DNA of 49,298 nucleotides from Pseudomonas sp. (GCA_030603065.1 JAUVYN010000015.1:1-49298); one strand, 5' to 3'. Shown: positions 37,477 to 47,075, numbered from the stretch's first letter. Numbers and translations are program-made. Notes: a model not told the origin generated them from the sequence alone.

Positions 37477-38520
37477 TCATGCCGCATACGCGTCGGCCTC
37501 TACCGTTTTCTTGAAGGCCGTGGGGCTCATTCCGGTCCAGCGGCGGAAGGCTCGGGTGAAGCTGCTCGGATTGAGAAAACCGAGCTGCAGCGCGACATGA
37601 CCAAGATTCAGCCGGCCGGCCTGAATCAGCCTCATCGCCAGCTCCATGCGAACCTCATCGAGCAGCTTTTCGTAGCTCGTCTGCGCTTCAGCCAGTTTCC
37701 GGCGCAGGTGCCGTGCGCTCATGTTGAACGAGGCCGCCACCTGCTCTTCCGAAACCTCACGTTGGGGAATCAGTGAGCCGATACGCTGTTTCACCTGCTC
37801 GATGAAATTCTCGCTGGGAAGCTCCAGCAGCATGTCTTCCAAGGACGCATCGAGGCGCGTAAGCAGAAACGGGTCAGTGGAATCGAGCGGTTTGCGTAAT
37901 GCGGAACGGGACATGCGCACCGAGACGCGCTTGCCGCCGAGCCGCAGTTTGCCGGTGAAAAGCGACTCGCAATAAGGACGGCTTCCGACAAAAGAGGAAT
38001 TCAGGCGCGTTTCGAGCACCAGTGGCGCATGGCTCCGTTCCAGCCGCTTCCAGATCTTTGCGCACTGAACGGCGACCGCTTCGATATGCATCGGATTCGG
38101 CGTGCCGCGTGGCTCGAAGTGAATGGTGAAGAACTGGTCATCTTCAGTGCAGCATGCCTGTACCTGCGTGCTGAGAACTGGCAGATAGCGCAGGACCCGG
38201 TTGACTGCATCACCAACCGTTTCGCTGGAAACTGCGGCCAGGCCAAGGATATTCAGGATGTTGGAGCGATAGGTCTGCGCCACTCGCAAGGCGAAACAGC
38301 TGTCTTCGGCAAGTTGCGCAGCGACCTGCCAAAGGCGATTCATGTCAGTCTGGCTGATCATCGCCTCGCTCTGGTTCGCCGGTACGCACTGTTCACGCAG
38401 GTCCGTAGGCAGATCGTCCAGAGACTTTCCGTAATCTTCCAATGTTCGGGCGATCCCTTGTGCCCAGAATGCTCGCTCTTTCAAACGTTCACAGCGCAAA
38501 GAGTGAAGAGTCTGGCTCAT
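37477..38520 (-). CDS. AraC-family regulator
   Basis: The ATG at 38520 (MSQTLHSLRCERLKER) has a modest AGAAG ahead. The 347-aa protein has the arabinose-binding-like N-terminal domain (VAAQLAEDSCFALRVAQ; NILGLAAVSSETVGDAVNRVLRYLPVLS) and a C-terminal DNA-binding domain (VSEEQVAASFNMSARHLRRKL; HVALQLGFLNPSSFTRAFRRWTG). It is divergent from the DUF1302/DUF1329 pair and is the likely activator of those genes. Confidence 0.85.
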   Translation of the reverse strand: MSQTLHSLRCERLKERAFWAQGIARTLEDYGKSLDDLPTDLREQCVPANQSEAMISQTDMNRLWQVAAQLAEDSCFALRVAQTYRSNILNILGLAAVSSETVGDAVNRVLRYLPVLSTQVQACCTEDDQFFTIHFEPRGTPNPMHIEAVAVQCAKIWKRLERSHAPLVLETRLNSSFVGSRPYCESLFTGKLRLGGKRVSVRMSRSALRKPLDSTDPFLLTRLDASLEDMLLELPSENFIEQVKQRIGSLIPQREVSEEQVAASFNMSARHLRRKLAEAQTSYEKLLDEVRMELAMRLIQAGRLNLGHVALQLGFLNPSSFTRAFRRWTGMSPTAFKKTVEADAYAA

Positions 38521-38788
38521 AGCGGTTCTTCTCGTGTTTGGTTTTGTTATTGGCACGCGACCTGTCTTGTTGGAGAGACAACATAGTCTCAAGTTGCAAT
38601 ATTGGGGGCTCGATTGCTACCCGTTGCGCACTGGGAATCCGCAGGCATTCATCCGTTGAATGTCCAAATCAGATAATGCATTCGGCCGGATCGGATCAGA
38701 CGCTCCCGAAAACCCGTGACAGACTGATTCCCGTTGCCAGGCTCATTAAACGCCGGCAATCGTGGTTCAAACTTAACGGAGCGGCACA

Positions 38789-40600
38789 ATGACAAAAACA
38801 ACACATGCTTGGTCGCTAGCTGCATTGCCCCTGGCAATCGGTCTGGCCAGCTTCTCTGGTGCTGTGAGCGCAGCGAACTTTTCCTTTGGCGAAGTGCGGG
38901 GGCAGCTTGATTCCCAGTTGTCGATCGGCGTAAGCGTCTCGACCCAGAATCCCGACAAGCGATTCATTGATGTGAGAACTCGCCGGGATTTTGCCAACAT
39001 CCCAACGCCCGCCGGCAGCCCGGAACTCATCGGTGGCCAGGCGGCAGCGCGCACCTCGGATGACGGACGCCTGAACTATCGAGCCGGCGACACCTTTTCA
39101 AAAATCTTCCGCGGCGTTCACGACCTGGAACTGAGCTATCGCGATTCCGGCGCGTTCCTGCGCGGCAAGTACTGGTACGACTTCGAAACCAAGGATGGCA
39201 GTCAGCGCTTTTATGACATCGATGATTCCGGTCGCCATCCCCTGGTAAAGGGCTCAGGCGTTGCGCTGCTGGACGCGTTCGTCTACCACAACTATTCGAT
39301 CGGCATGAACCCCGGCAATATCCGTCTCGGTCGCCAGGTAGTCAGCTGGGGTGAAAGCACTTTTATTGGCAACTCGATCAATGCCATCAACCCGACCGAC
39401 GTGGCGGCACTGCGGCGTCCCGGTGCCGAAATCAAGGAAGGCCTGATGCCGGTCGAGATGCTGTATATCTCTCAGGGGCTGACCGAAAACCTGAGCATGG
39501 AAGCCTTCTACCAGCTCAAATGGCACCAGACCGTTCTGGACAACTGCGGCACCTTCTTCGGCTCGGACACTCTTGCCACTGGTTGTAATGATCGCCTGGT
39601 GGTCGCTGGTAACGATGAGCCATCCGGCGCTCCGGGGTTGGACGGCCGGCTCACGGTTCGTGCCATGAAAGACCAGGAAGCGAGGGATGACGGCCAGTTC
39701 GGCGTGGCCTTCCGCTACTTTGCGCCGGCGCTGAGCGACACCGAGTTCGGTTTCTACGCGATGAACTACCATAGCCGCACGCCGAACTACAGCAACATTC
39801 AGGGCCCGTTTTCTGCAGCGACGCCCAACGGGGTGGGCGTCGGCGGCTTCTCGGGTGGAGCCGGTTATTTCTTCGAATATCCGGAAGACATCCGGCTGTA
39901 TGGCGTGAGCTTTCAAACTAGCATCGCCGGCGCATCGGTCGGCGGTGAGGTCAGCTATCGCCCGAACATGCCGCTGGGCATCACGACCGGTAGCGTGAGT
40001 GTCGTCGGCTTGACCGGCAACGGCGCCCTGATCGGCCGGGACATCACCTATGCACCGGGCGATTACATTCAAGGCTACGACCGTAAAGGGGTTTACCAGG
40101 CTCAGCTGACCGGTATCTATTTCATTGACCGGGTAATGGGCGCCAGCCGCCTGTCGCTGGTCGGTGAGGTCGGCTACAACTACATCGAAGGCATCGACAC
40201 CGCGCCAGGTTCCACCTTCTACGGCCGTGATTCGCTGTTCGGCCAGAGCCCTGTTGCCGATGGCACCTGCCTTTCGCAGACCACAGGGCGTGGTGCCAGC
40301 TGGTGTGAAACCGATGGTTTCTTCACTTCCAGTTCCTGGGGCTATCGCGTTCGGGCCACGCTCGATTACTCGAACGTCTTTGCTGGCATCAACCTGCAAC
40401 CAAGCCTGACCTGGTCCCATGACGTCGAGGGCTATGGCCCGAACTTCAGCGAAAATGCCAAGGCCATCAGCATCGGCCTGAACGCGGATTACGCCAACAA
40501 GTACACCGCCAGCCTGAGCTACACCGACTTCTTCGATGGAAAGTACAACACCAACGTTGATCGTGACTTCGTCGCCGCTAGCCTCAGCGTAAGTTTTTAA
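38789..40600 (+). CDS. DUF1302 family outer-membrane-like protein
   Basis: A 603-aa protein with a signal peptide ending AVSA before ANFSFGEVRGQLDSQ. It is rich in alternating polar/aromatic strands (LELSYRDSGAFLRGKYWYD; IRLGRQVVSWGESTFIGNS, a hallmark stretch of DUF1302) and ends with the aromatic residue FVAASLSVSF as outer-membrane beta-barrels do. Its function is not established; family members are found with DUF1329 proteins near genes for hydrophobic substrate use (steroids, esters, aromatics). Followed by DUF1329 after 26 bases. Confidence 0.9.
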   Translation: MTKTTHAWSLAALPLAIGLASFSGAVSAANFSFGEVRGQLDSQLSIGVSVSTQNPDKRFIDVRTRRDFANIPTPAGSPELIGGQAAARTSDDGRLNYRAGDTFSKIFRGVHDLELSYRDSGAFLRGKYWYDFETKDGSQRFYDIDDSGRHPLVKGSGVALLDAFVYHNYSIGMNPGNIRLGRQVVSWGESTFIGNSINAINPTDVAALRRPGAEIKEGLMPVEMLYISQGLTENLSMEAFYQLKWHQTVLDNCGTFFGSDTLATGCNDRLVVAGNDEPSGAPGLDGRLTVRAMKDQEARDDGQFGVAFRYFAPALSDTEFGFYAMNYHSRTPNYSNIQGPFSAATPNGVGVGGFSGGAGYFFEYPEDIRLYGVSFQTSIAGASVGGEVSYRPNMPLGITTGSVSVVGLTGNGALIGRDITYAPGDYIQGYDRKGVYQAQLTGIYFIDRVMGASRLSLVGEVGYNYIEGIDTAPGSTFYGRDSLFGQSPVADGTCLSQTTGRGASWCETDGFFTSSSWGYRVRATLDYSNVFAGINLQPSLTWSHDVEGYGPNFSENAKAISIGLNADYANKYTASLSYTDFFDGKYNTNVDRDFVAASLSVSF

Positions 40601-40626
40601 GACCGGCAAAACAGGAGAAAACAACA

Positions 40627-42000
40627 ATGATCCGTATGCAAAACACCGTACTGGGTGCCGGCGGCCTGGCCTTGAGTCTGCTGGCTGCGAGCGTGACAGC
40701 GCAAACACTGACTCAGGAACAGATCAATCGTCTGGGCAATGAGCTAACGCCGATCGGAGCGGAACGGGCAGGCAACGCTGCCGGCACCATTCCCGAGTGG
40801 ACTGGTGGCCTCGGCACCGACGCAGGCCAGTCCATCGAAAGAAACTTCACCACCAACCCGTTTCAGGGTGAGCAAGCGGAGTTCGTGATTACTGCACAGA
40901 ACTATCAGCAATACCGAGAGAATCTCAGTCCCGGCCAGATCGCCATGTTTGAACGTTATCCCGAGACCTTCCGGATGCCGATCTATGAAACGAGACGTTC
41001 CATCGGCTATCCGCAGGATGTCTACGATCAGGTCAAGCGCACCGCTGGCCAGGCCAAGCTGGTAAACGGTGGCGACGGTATCGAGAACTTTTCCCACGGC
41101 ACCTTCGCCTTCCCTATTCCTGAAACAGGCGCCGAGGTGGTGTGGAACCATCTAACACGATACCGAGTTAACATCCGGCGCTGGCATTCCCAGGCGATGC
41201 CCCAGACCAACGGCTCGTACACCCTGATCAAGTTCGAGGAGGAGGCCGGCTATCCACAGCTGATGCCCGACATCGACGAGTCGACTGTTCCCAATACCTT
41301 GCTGTTCTTCAAGCAGCGCGTCACTGCGCCGGCCCGTCTCGCCGGTAATGTGCTGCTGGTCCATGATACCCTCGATCAGCTTAAGGAACCCCGCATGGCC
41401 TGGGTATACAACGCCGGGCAACGCCGCGTACGGCGCGCGCCGCAGGTGGCATATGACGGCCCGGGTACGGCCTCGGACGGCATGCGGACATCCGACAACT
41501 TCTCGATGTTCAGCGGTGCACCGGACCGGTACGACTGGAAGCTGGTGGGCAAGAAGGAAATCTACATTCCGTACAACGCGTACAAGATCTCCGACCCGCA
41601 GTTGAAATATGGCGACATTCTGCAGAGAGGCCACATCAACCCTGAGCACACCCGGTTCGAACTGCACCGCGTGTGGGAAGTGCAAGGCAACGTGAAACAG
41701 GGTCAGCGACACATTTACGCGCAGCGCAACCTGTTCGTGGATGAGGACTCGTGGATGATCGCGCTGGCCGATCATTACGACGGACGGGGTACGCTCTGGC
41801 GGGTAGGTGAAGGGCATCTGGCGTTCAATTACCAGCACAAGATCCCGGGCTACTCCATCGAAACGCTGTATGACCTGCTTGCCGGCCGCTACATCGCTCT
41901 GGGCATGTATTCGGAAGAACAGTCCGCGCCTCAGTTCGATGTGACACCGACCTACAACCAGTTCACGCCCGCGGCGCTACGTGCTTCTGGCGTTCGTTAA
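40627..42000 (+). CDS. DUF1329 family periplasmic/outer-membrane-associated protein
   Basis: A 457-aa protein with a signal peptide ending VTAQ and AGGAG ahead of the ATG. GNELTPIGAERAGNAAGTIPEWTGG is the family start, and PRMAWVYNAGQRRVRRAP with SDNFSMFSGAPDRYDWKLVGKKE the core; the fold is thought to be LolA-like. It forms one operon with DUF1302 and is followed by a clear terminator. Role unknown; carriage of a lipid or hydrophobic molecule between membranes is an inference from the fold. Confidence 0.9.
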   Translation: MIRMQNTVLGAGGLALSLLAASVTAQTLTQEQINRLGNELTPIGAERAGNAAGTIPEWTGGLGTDAGQSIERNFTTNPFQGEQAEFVITAQNYQQYRENLSPGQIAMFERYPETFRMPIYETRRSIGYPQDVYDQVKRTAGQAKLVNGGDGIENFSHGTFAFPIPETGAEVVWNHLTRYRVNIRRWHSQAMPQTNGSYTLIKFEEEAGYPQLMPDIDESTVPNTLLFFKQRVTAPARLAGNVLLVHDTLDQLKEPRMAWVYNAGQRRVRRAPQVAYDGPGTASDGMRTSDNFSMFSGAPDRYDWKLVGKKEIYIPYNAYKISDPQLKYGDILQRGHINPEHTRFELHRVWEVQGNVKQGQRHIYAQRNLFVDEDSWMIALADHYDGRGTLWRVGEGHLAFNYQHKIPGYSIETLYDLLAGRYIALGMYSEEQSAPQFDVTPTYNQFTPAALRASGVR

Positions 42001-42032
42001 GCTCCGAAGCTGTTCCAGTTAGTTTGGGTCCT

Positions 42033-42058
42033 GGGCCATCATTCGATGGCCCTTTTTT
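42033..42058 (+). terminator. Rho-independent terminator after DUF1329
   Basis: GGGCCATC, loop ATTC, GATGGCCC, then TTTTTT. A textbook intrinsic terminator 33 bases after the stop. Confidence 0.92.
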
Positions 42059-42127
42059 ATGGACTTGCAAAAAAACCGGCGTTCCAAGACTCGCCCAGGC
42101 AAGCTGCTACAACAGTCTTTTGAAAGA

Positions 42128-43246
42128 TCAGGCAGGCACCGGAGCATTCTCCGCCAGCAGCCCCTGCTCCTTCGCTGCGCTCCAGAACTCCGTTGGCACC
42201 CTAGCCGACATGGAAGCGACATTTTCGCGAACCTGCTCTGGGGTGCTCGCGCCATGCAGCACCGATGAGACCACGTCCGGTGCGTTGCAGAACAATAGCG
42301 CCGCGGTCCGCAGGTCAACCTCGTGCTCCCGTGCGAGCTGCTGATAGCGCTGGCGTTTGTCGCGCATTTCGGAGGGGACGTCCTTGCTGTAGTTGAAGTA
42401 TTCGCCGCCAGCCAGATAGCCCGAGTTCAATGGCGCTCCCAGGACGAATGAATGCTCTCGCTCCCTTGCAAGCGGGAACAGTTCGTCAAGGGCGTCTTGG
42501 TGCTTGAGCAGAGAATACTGCGTCGCCAGCAAGGTGACATCCGGATCAGACCGTTCGAGGGCTGCCCTTGCTGGTGCGAGTTCATTGACGCCCATCCCCC
42601 AACCCTTGATCAGGCCTTCGTCGCGCATTTTGATCAGCTCCGGCATGGCTCCCTTCACCGCCTGGTCCATATACTCGGTCCAGCGGTCCCCCATGTCCTG
42701 ATTGTCGGGAGACAGATCGTGAATGAACACGATATCCAGACTGGGTACGCCCATGCGCTGCAGACTGTCCTCTACCGAGCGCCGGGTGGCGCTGGCGCTG
42801 TAGTCGTACTCGTAGTTGAAGTGATTGACGCCCTGCCAGGTGTCGTGGGAATAGCCGGCCTCAGGGATGAGCATGCGACCGGTCTTGCTGGATAGCAGAT
42901 AGTCATCCGCTGCGCGAGAGGCGAGCAGCATCGCGTGGCGCCGCTCGCTGAGCCCGAGCCCATACCAGGGGGACGTATCGTAATAGCGGATGCCCTGCTC
43001 CCAGGCAGTTTGCAGCAGTTGCAGGGCATGCTGTTCGGACCACTCCCTGCGCCCGTTGCCCAGCCCGAGTCCGCCACCCAGCCCGACACGGTGTTCCGGT
43101 CGGTAGCGGCGCGAGGTTCCATCATTTCGAGGGAGCTGACCGGAGGCGGCGGTGGTAGTAGTAGGTTGTCCGCTCGCGAGCAAAGGCGCGAGCGCCAGGC
43201 CGGCAGTGCCAACGGCGACGGTCGAAAGAAAGGTACGGCGTTGCAT
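42128..43246 (-). CDS. Tat-exported aldo/keto reductase
   Basis: A 372-aa protein with GGAGG ahead of the ATG. MQRRTFLSTVAVGTAGLALAP is a twin-arginine signal. The (beta/alpha)8 barrel holds the AKR tetrad: Asp in YYDTSPWYGLG with the Tyr in WYG, Lys in LLSSKTGR and His in VFIHDLSP. Similar barrel proteins act on D-threo-aldose or galactose (L-galactose dehydrogenase type). Export of an NAD(P)-dependent enzyme is unusual because the cofactor must be loaded in the cytoplasm first, as Tat allows. Single gene. Confidence 0.85.
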   Translation of the reverse strand: MQRRTFLSTVAVGTAGLALAPLLASGQPTTTTAASGQLPRNDGTSRRYRPEHRVGLGGGLGLGNGRREWSEQHALQLLQTAWEQGIRYYDTSPWYGLGLSERRHAMLLASRAADDYLLSSKTGRMLIPEAGYSHDTWQGVNHFNYEYDYSASATRRSVEDSLQRMGVPSLDIVFIHDLSPDNQDMGDRWTEYMDQAVKGAMPELIKMRDEGLIKGWGMGVNELAPARAALERSDPDVTLLATQYSLLKHQDALDELFPLAREREHSFVLGAPLNSGYLAGGEYFNYSKDVPSEMRDKRQRYQQLAREHEVDLRTAALLFCNAPDVVSSVLHGASTPEQVRENVASMSARVPTEFWSAAKEQGLLAENAPVPA

Positions 43247-43329
43247 GGGAACCTCCAGGTCATGGGCTAAACGACAGGCTGCGAACTTGTGACGCAGTCC
43301 GAGCCATGGGGTTCCGCCTGCCGGACGCC

Positions 43330-43380
43330 CTGCCCCGGGCAGCCGATCAACGCGTCAGGCGCAGCTGACGGGTTGATCGG
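43330..43380. terminator. Two adjacent strong hairpins after the ethanolamine permease gene
   Basis: CCGATCAAC-G-CGTCAG, loop GCGCAG, CTGACG-G-GTTGATCGG (43343-43380) is a 15-bp stem with one G-G mismatch. Directly next to it lies CTGCC-CCG-GGCAG (43330-43342). They are 21 bases past the permease stop on the minus strand. No T run; the structure may protect the 3' end or stop transcription. Confidence 0.5.
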
Positions 43381-43401
43381 ACCAGGGTCCAACGGCCTCG
43401 C

Positions 43402-44802
43402 TCAGACGGCAGCGAGATCCGCTTCGGCCGCTGCCAGCATGGCAAACTCCTCATCCGCTGACTTGGCAACGAGGTGGTTGCGGCTGTAGCCGAAGTAGTA
43501 AACCGCTCCGACGATGAACAGGCCCATGGTCAGGAAGAACGCCCGCGGGTCGAAGGCGTACACACCAGTCAGGGCTACCAGCGAGAGCAGCAACGCGACG
43601 CCGGATGTCATCACACCGCCCGGCGTGCGGTAAGGCCGCGGCATGTTCGGCTGCTTGACTCTCAGGAGGATGTGACTGCCGGCCATCAGGGCATAGGAGA
43701 CGGTAGCGCCGACCACAGCCATGGCCAGCATCAGGTCACCCTCCCCGCTCAGCGATGCCAGGAAGCCGAACACACCCGGGATGATAAGCGCCCGCGCCGG
43801 CACCTTGCGCTCGGTCGTCAGCGACAGAGAGGTGGGCAGGTAGCCAGCCCGTGACAGGGCGAAGACCAACCGGCTGTAACCGTAGATGATCGAGAAGAAC
43901 GAGGCTACCAGACCGGCCAGGCCCAACAGGTTCACCAGCGTCGCCAGGCCGGGTTGGCCGGTAGCATTCAGCGCATCGACCAGCGGGACTTCACTGCTGC
44001 CCATCACCGTCGAGCCAGCCGCGCCCGGCACCAGCACTACCACCAACAGCGCGGTGAACAGCAGGAAGAGCATCGCGCCGATGATGCCTCGCGGGACGTC
44101 GCGGGCCGGGTCCTTGGCCTCCTCGGCTGCCAGCGGAACCCCTTCCACTGCCAGGAACAGCCACATCGCAAAGGGCAGCGCAGCCCAGACTCCATACCAG
44201 CCAAGCGGCAGCATGCTGCTGGCGCCGACCGCTTCGCCACTTGCCATATCGAACAGATTGTTGATGTCGAAATGCATGACCAGTGCGACACCGGTAGCGA
44301 CGATGGCGAACACCGCCAGACCACTGATGATCATCATCGTCTTCAGCGCCTCGCCGACACCCGCCAGATGGATGCCGATGAACACCGCATAGAAGGCCGC
44401 ATACACCCAGGGACCGTTGACCCCGATGAGCGCCTCCACCGCCGCGCCTATGAAGATGACGATGGCGGCCGGTGCCAGGGCGTATTCGATAAGAACCGCG
44501 AGCCCGGTGAAAAAGCCGCCGGTGGGGCCCATCGCCTGACGGGCAAAGCTGTAGCCTCCGCCAGCGGCGGGAATCGCCGCGGACATTTCCGCGAGGGACA
44601 GCACCAGCGTCAGGTACATCACCGCCATCAGCACGGCCGCGATGGCAAAGCCTCCCCAGCCGGCTTCTGCAATACCGAAGTTCCAGCCGGCGAAGTTGCC
44701 GGAGATTACATAGGACACCCCGAGGCCAGCGAGCAGAATCGCCCCAGCGCTGCCGCGCTTGAGCTGCCGTTTGGCCAGATAGGCACGATTGTCATGGGAC
44801 AT
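43402..44802 (-). CDS. eat: Ethanolamine permease (APC superfamily)
   Basis: The second ATG (44802) is chosen because GGTGGAGGA then stands at normal spacing; the ATG at 44808 is too close to it. The 466-aa protein has about 12 membrane spans with the APC markers SYVISGNFAGWNFGIAEAG, AAIPAAGGGYSFARQAMGP and EEAKDPARDVPRG. It matches the ethanolamine/H+ symporter family (Eat, EutP-type permease). It is the third gene of eutB-eutC-eat on the minus strand. Confidence 0.9.
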   Translation of the reverse strand: MSHDNRAYLAKRQLKRGSAGAILLAGLGVSYVISGNFAGWNFGIAEAGWGGFAIAAVLMAVMYLTLVLSLAEMSAAIPAAGGGYSFARQAMGPTGGFFTGLAVLIEYALAPAAIVIFIGAAVEALIGVNGPWVYAAFYAVFIGIHLAGVGEALKTMMIISGLAVFAIVATGVALVMHFDINNLFDMASGEAVGASSMLPLGWYGVWAALPFAMWLFLAVEGVPLAAEEAKDPARDVPRGIIGAMLFLLFTALLVVVLVPGAAGSTVMGSSEVPLVDALNATGQPGLATLVNLLGLAGLVASFFSIIYGYSRLVFALSRAGYLPTSLSLTTERKVPARALIIPGVFGFLASLSGEGDLMLAMAVVGATVSYALMAGSHILLRVKQPNMPRPYRTPGGVMTSGVALLLSLVALTGVYAFDPRAFFLTMGLFIVGAVYYFGYSRNHLVAKSADEEFAMLAAAEADLAAV

Positions 44803-44856
44803 GGTCATTCCTCCACCCAGATAAGTACCACGTTGTGAGCGACGCCCTCCCCGGCG

Positions 44857-45672
44857 TCACTCGGAAACCAGAAAGTTGCGCCCACTGGCGCCATGCTCGA
44901 TGACGGCACTGGCGCTGCGATCCTTCAGGCCTACGCCGGAAAGCTGCAGGCGCTGCGCCTCGCGCAGCAGATACAGCGCTCGCTGGGCGGCATCACCCCA
45001 ACCGAGGCCCGCCGGGCGCACGTTGGAGATGCAGTTGCGCGCGGCATCGGTTAGGCCTGGGCGCGGCGCCCAGGTCAGGTACAGGCCGAGGCTGTCCGGC
45101 GAACTGAGTCCCGGCCGCTCGCCTACCAGCAACAGCACCGCGCGCGCGTTCAGCAGCGCGCCGACCTCGTCTCCGATGGCAACCCGCCCCTGCAGCACGA
45201 CGCTGATCGGCGCCAGGCTGCAGCCCGGTAGCTGTTCGGCGAGCAAGGGCAGAAAGGCTTCAAGAAACGGCACGGCATTCTGCTGGATCGCCAGCGACGA
45301 CAGCCCGTCGACGATGACTACCGCCAGGTCGCTTGGCTGCGCCGTGGCCTGCTCGATCAGCAGTTGACGCGATGCGTCGTCCAGCCGACGGCCCAGATCC
45401 GGCCGCTGCAGATAAACCTGACGGTCTGCGGCCTGGCTATGTAACTCCAGCGGCTTAGCCTGGGGTGCAGGTGAACCAAGCAGGGCAAGCCCCTCACACA
45501 GAGCCGGCACATCCAGCGGGCAATGCACGGCATCCCTGGCCTGCGCATGGGAAAGTTGAAACGCCAGAAGCTCGCTGGTAGGTAGGCTGATGCCGGCTCG
45601 GCCAAGCCCGATGCGGGCGTCTGTGAAGGTGCGTAAACGTCGCCAGGGGTTTTCGATGACCACGGGTTTCAT
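44857..45672 (-). CDS. eutC: Ethanolamine ammonia-lyase small subunit
   Basis: A 271-aa protein, a little shorter than enteric EutC (about 295). MKPVVIENPWRRLRTFTDARIGLGRAGISLPT is the family start; VIVDGLSSLAIQQNAVPFL and GERPGLSSPDSLGLYLTWAP line the cobalamin site and NCISNVRPAGLG is also conserved. With EutB and coenzyme B12 it turns ethanolamine into acetaldehyde and ammonia. Its ATG overlaps the eutB stop by four bases (ATGA), so the subunits are translationally coupled. Confidence 0.95.
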   Translation of the reverse strand: MKPVVIENPWRRLRTFTDARIGLGRAGISLPTSELLAFQLSHAQARDAVHCPLDVPALCEGLALLGSPAPQAKPLELHSQAADRQVYLQRPDLGRRLDDASRQLLIEQATAQPSDLAVVIVDGLSSLAIQQNAVPFLEAFLPLLAEQLPGCSLAPISVVLQGRVAIGDEVGALLNARAVLLLVGERPGLSSPDSLGLYLTWAPRPGLTDAARNCISNVRPAGLGWGDAAQRALYLLREAQRLQLSGVGLKDRSASAVIEHGASGRNFLVSE

Positions 45673-47075
45673 GACCGGCCTCCTGGCAGCGCACGCAGGG
45701 ACCGGGCGAAGGGTTCGGGCAGGCTTTCATGGAGAATGTAGCGGTCAGCATCGCGCAGGATCTGCATGCGCGTCAGCCACTGCTCGAACTCTGGCGCAGG
45801 CCGTGAACCAAGCACCCGGCGTACGTAGAGCGCATCATGGAAGGAGGTGGTCTGGTAGTTGAGCATGATGTCATCCGAACCCGGAATGCCCATTACGAAG
45901 GAGCAACCCGCTACGCCCAATAGAGTGAGCAGGTTGTCCATGTCGTTCTGGTCGGCTTCGGCGTGGTTGGTGTAGCAGACATCGCAGCCCATTGGCAGGC
46001 CGAGCAGCTTGGCGCAGAAATGGTCCTCCAGCCCGGCACGGATGATTTCCTTGCCGTCGAACAGGTACTCCGGGCCGATGAAACCCACCACGGTGTTGAC
46101 CAGCAGCGGACTGAACTCGCGCGCGACCGCATAGGCACGGGCTTCACAGGTCTGCTGATCGAGGCCGTGGTGGGCATTGGCCGACAGTGCACTGCCCTGC
46201 CCGGTCTCGAAATACATCACGTTGTTGCCGACGCTGCCACGTGCCAGGCTCAGTGCGGCCTGCTGCGCCTCGGCCAGGGTGGCGAGACTGAAGCCGAAAC
46301 TGCTATTGGTCGCCTCGGTACCGCCAATCGACTGGAAGACCAGATCCACCGGTGCGCCCGCTTCGATGCACTCGATGGTGTTGGTCACATGGGTCAGCAC
46401 GCAGGACTGGGTGGGAATCTCGTACTTCTCGATCACCTCTGCCATCAGGGTCATCAGCCGCGTGGCCTGCGCAACGTTGTCGGTTGCCGGGTTGATGCCG
46501 ATCACCGCATCGCCGTTGCCGTACAGCAGACCGTCCAGAATGCTGGCTGCAATGCCGTTGACGTCGTCGGTCGGATGGTTCGGCTGCAGGCGGGTCGACA
46601 ACCGCCCTGGCAAGCCGATGGTATTGCGAAAGGCGCTGACCACCTGACACTTTCGCGCGACCAGAATCAGATCCTGGTTACGCATGATCTTGCATACTGC
46701 GGCAGCCATTTCCGGGGTGATGCCGGCACGGATCGACTGCAGTATCTCTGGCGTGGCCTCGTCCCCCAGCAGCCAGTTGCGAAAGTCCCCCACGGTAAGG
46801 TGGGCGATCGCGGCGAAGGCTGCCGCGTCATGCCCATCGATGATCAGGCGGGTGACCTCATCCTGCTCATAGGGCACCAGCGCTTCATTGAGGAAGGTTT
46901 TCAGCGGCAGCTCCGCCAGTAGCATCTGCGCGACCGCACGCTCTTCGGCCGACAGCGCGGCGACTCCGGCCAGACGGTCGCCGGAACGGGCCGGGGTCGC
47001 CTTGGCCATCAGATCGGCCAGATCACGAAACTGGTAGGTGCGGCTACCCAGCGTGTAACGGTAGGGATGACTCAT
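45669..47075 (-). CDS. eutB: Ethanolamine ammonia-lyase large (catalytic) subunit
   Basis: A 468-aa protein with GAGG ahead of the ATG. Family sequences include IGINPATDNVAQATRLM, SIGGTEATNSSFGFSL, ALSANAHHGLDQQTCEARAY, YLFDGKEIIRAGLEDHFC and GCDVCYTNHAEADQNDM. It holds the substrate-binding barrel of the B12 enzyme. It is the first gene of eutB-eutC-eat, divergent from the EutR-like regulator. No aldehyde dehydrogenase, reactivase (EutA) or shell genes are in the window, so this is the short, compartment-free type known in Pseudomonas. Confidence 0.96.
   Translation of the reverse strand: MSHPYRYTLGSRTYQFRDLADLMAKATPARSGDRLAGVAALSAEERAVAQMLLAELPLKTFLNEALVPYEQDEVTRLIIDGHDAAAFAAIAHLTVGDFRNWLLGDEATPEILQSIRAGITPEMAAAVCKIMRNQDLILVARKCQVVSAFRNTIGLPGRLSTRLQPNHPTDDVNGIAASILDGLLYGNGDAVIGINPATDNVAQATRLMTLMAEVIEKYEIPTQSCVLTHVTNTIECIEAGAPVDLVFQSIGGTEATNSSFGFSLATLAEAQQAALSLARGSVGNNVMYFETGQGSALSANAHHGLDQQTCEARAYAVAREFSPLLVNTVVGFIGPEYLFDGKEIIRAGLEDHFCAKLLGLPMGCDVCYTNHAEADQNDMDNLLTLLGVAGCSFVMGIPGSDDIMLNYQTTSFHDALYVRRVLGSRPAPEFEQWLTRMQILRDADRYILHESLPEPFARSLRALPGGRS

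Noticed and set aside
38603-38618. A sigma-54-like TGGGGGCTCGATTGCT upstream of DUF1302
   Set aside because: The -12 box is good but the CAC of the -24 box is missing, and it lies about 170 bases from the start codon.
39254-40708. A 484-codon minus-strand frame
   Set aside because: It is antisense to the DUF1302 gene, which has a signal peptide and family motifs.
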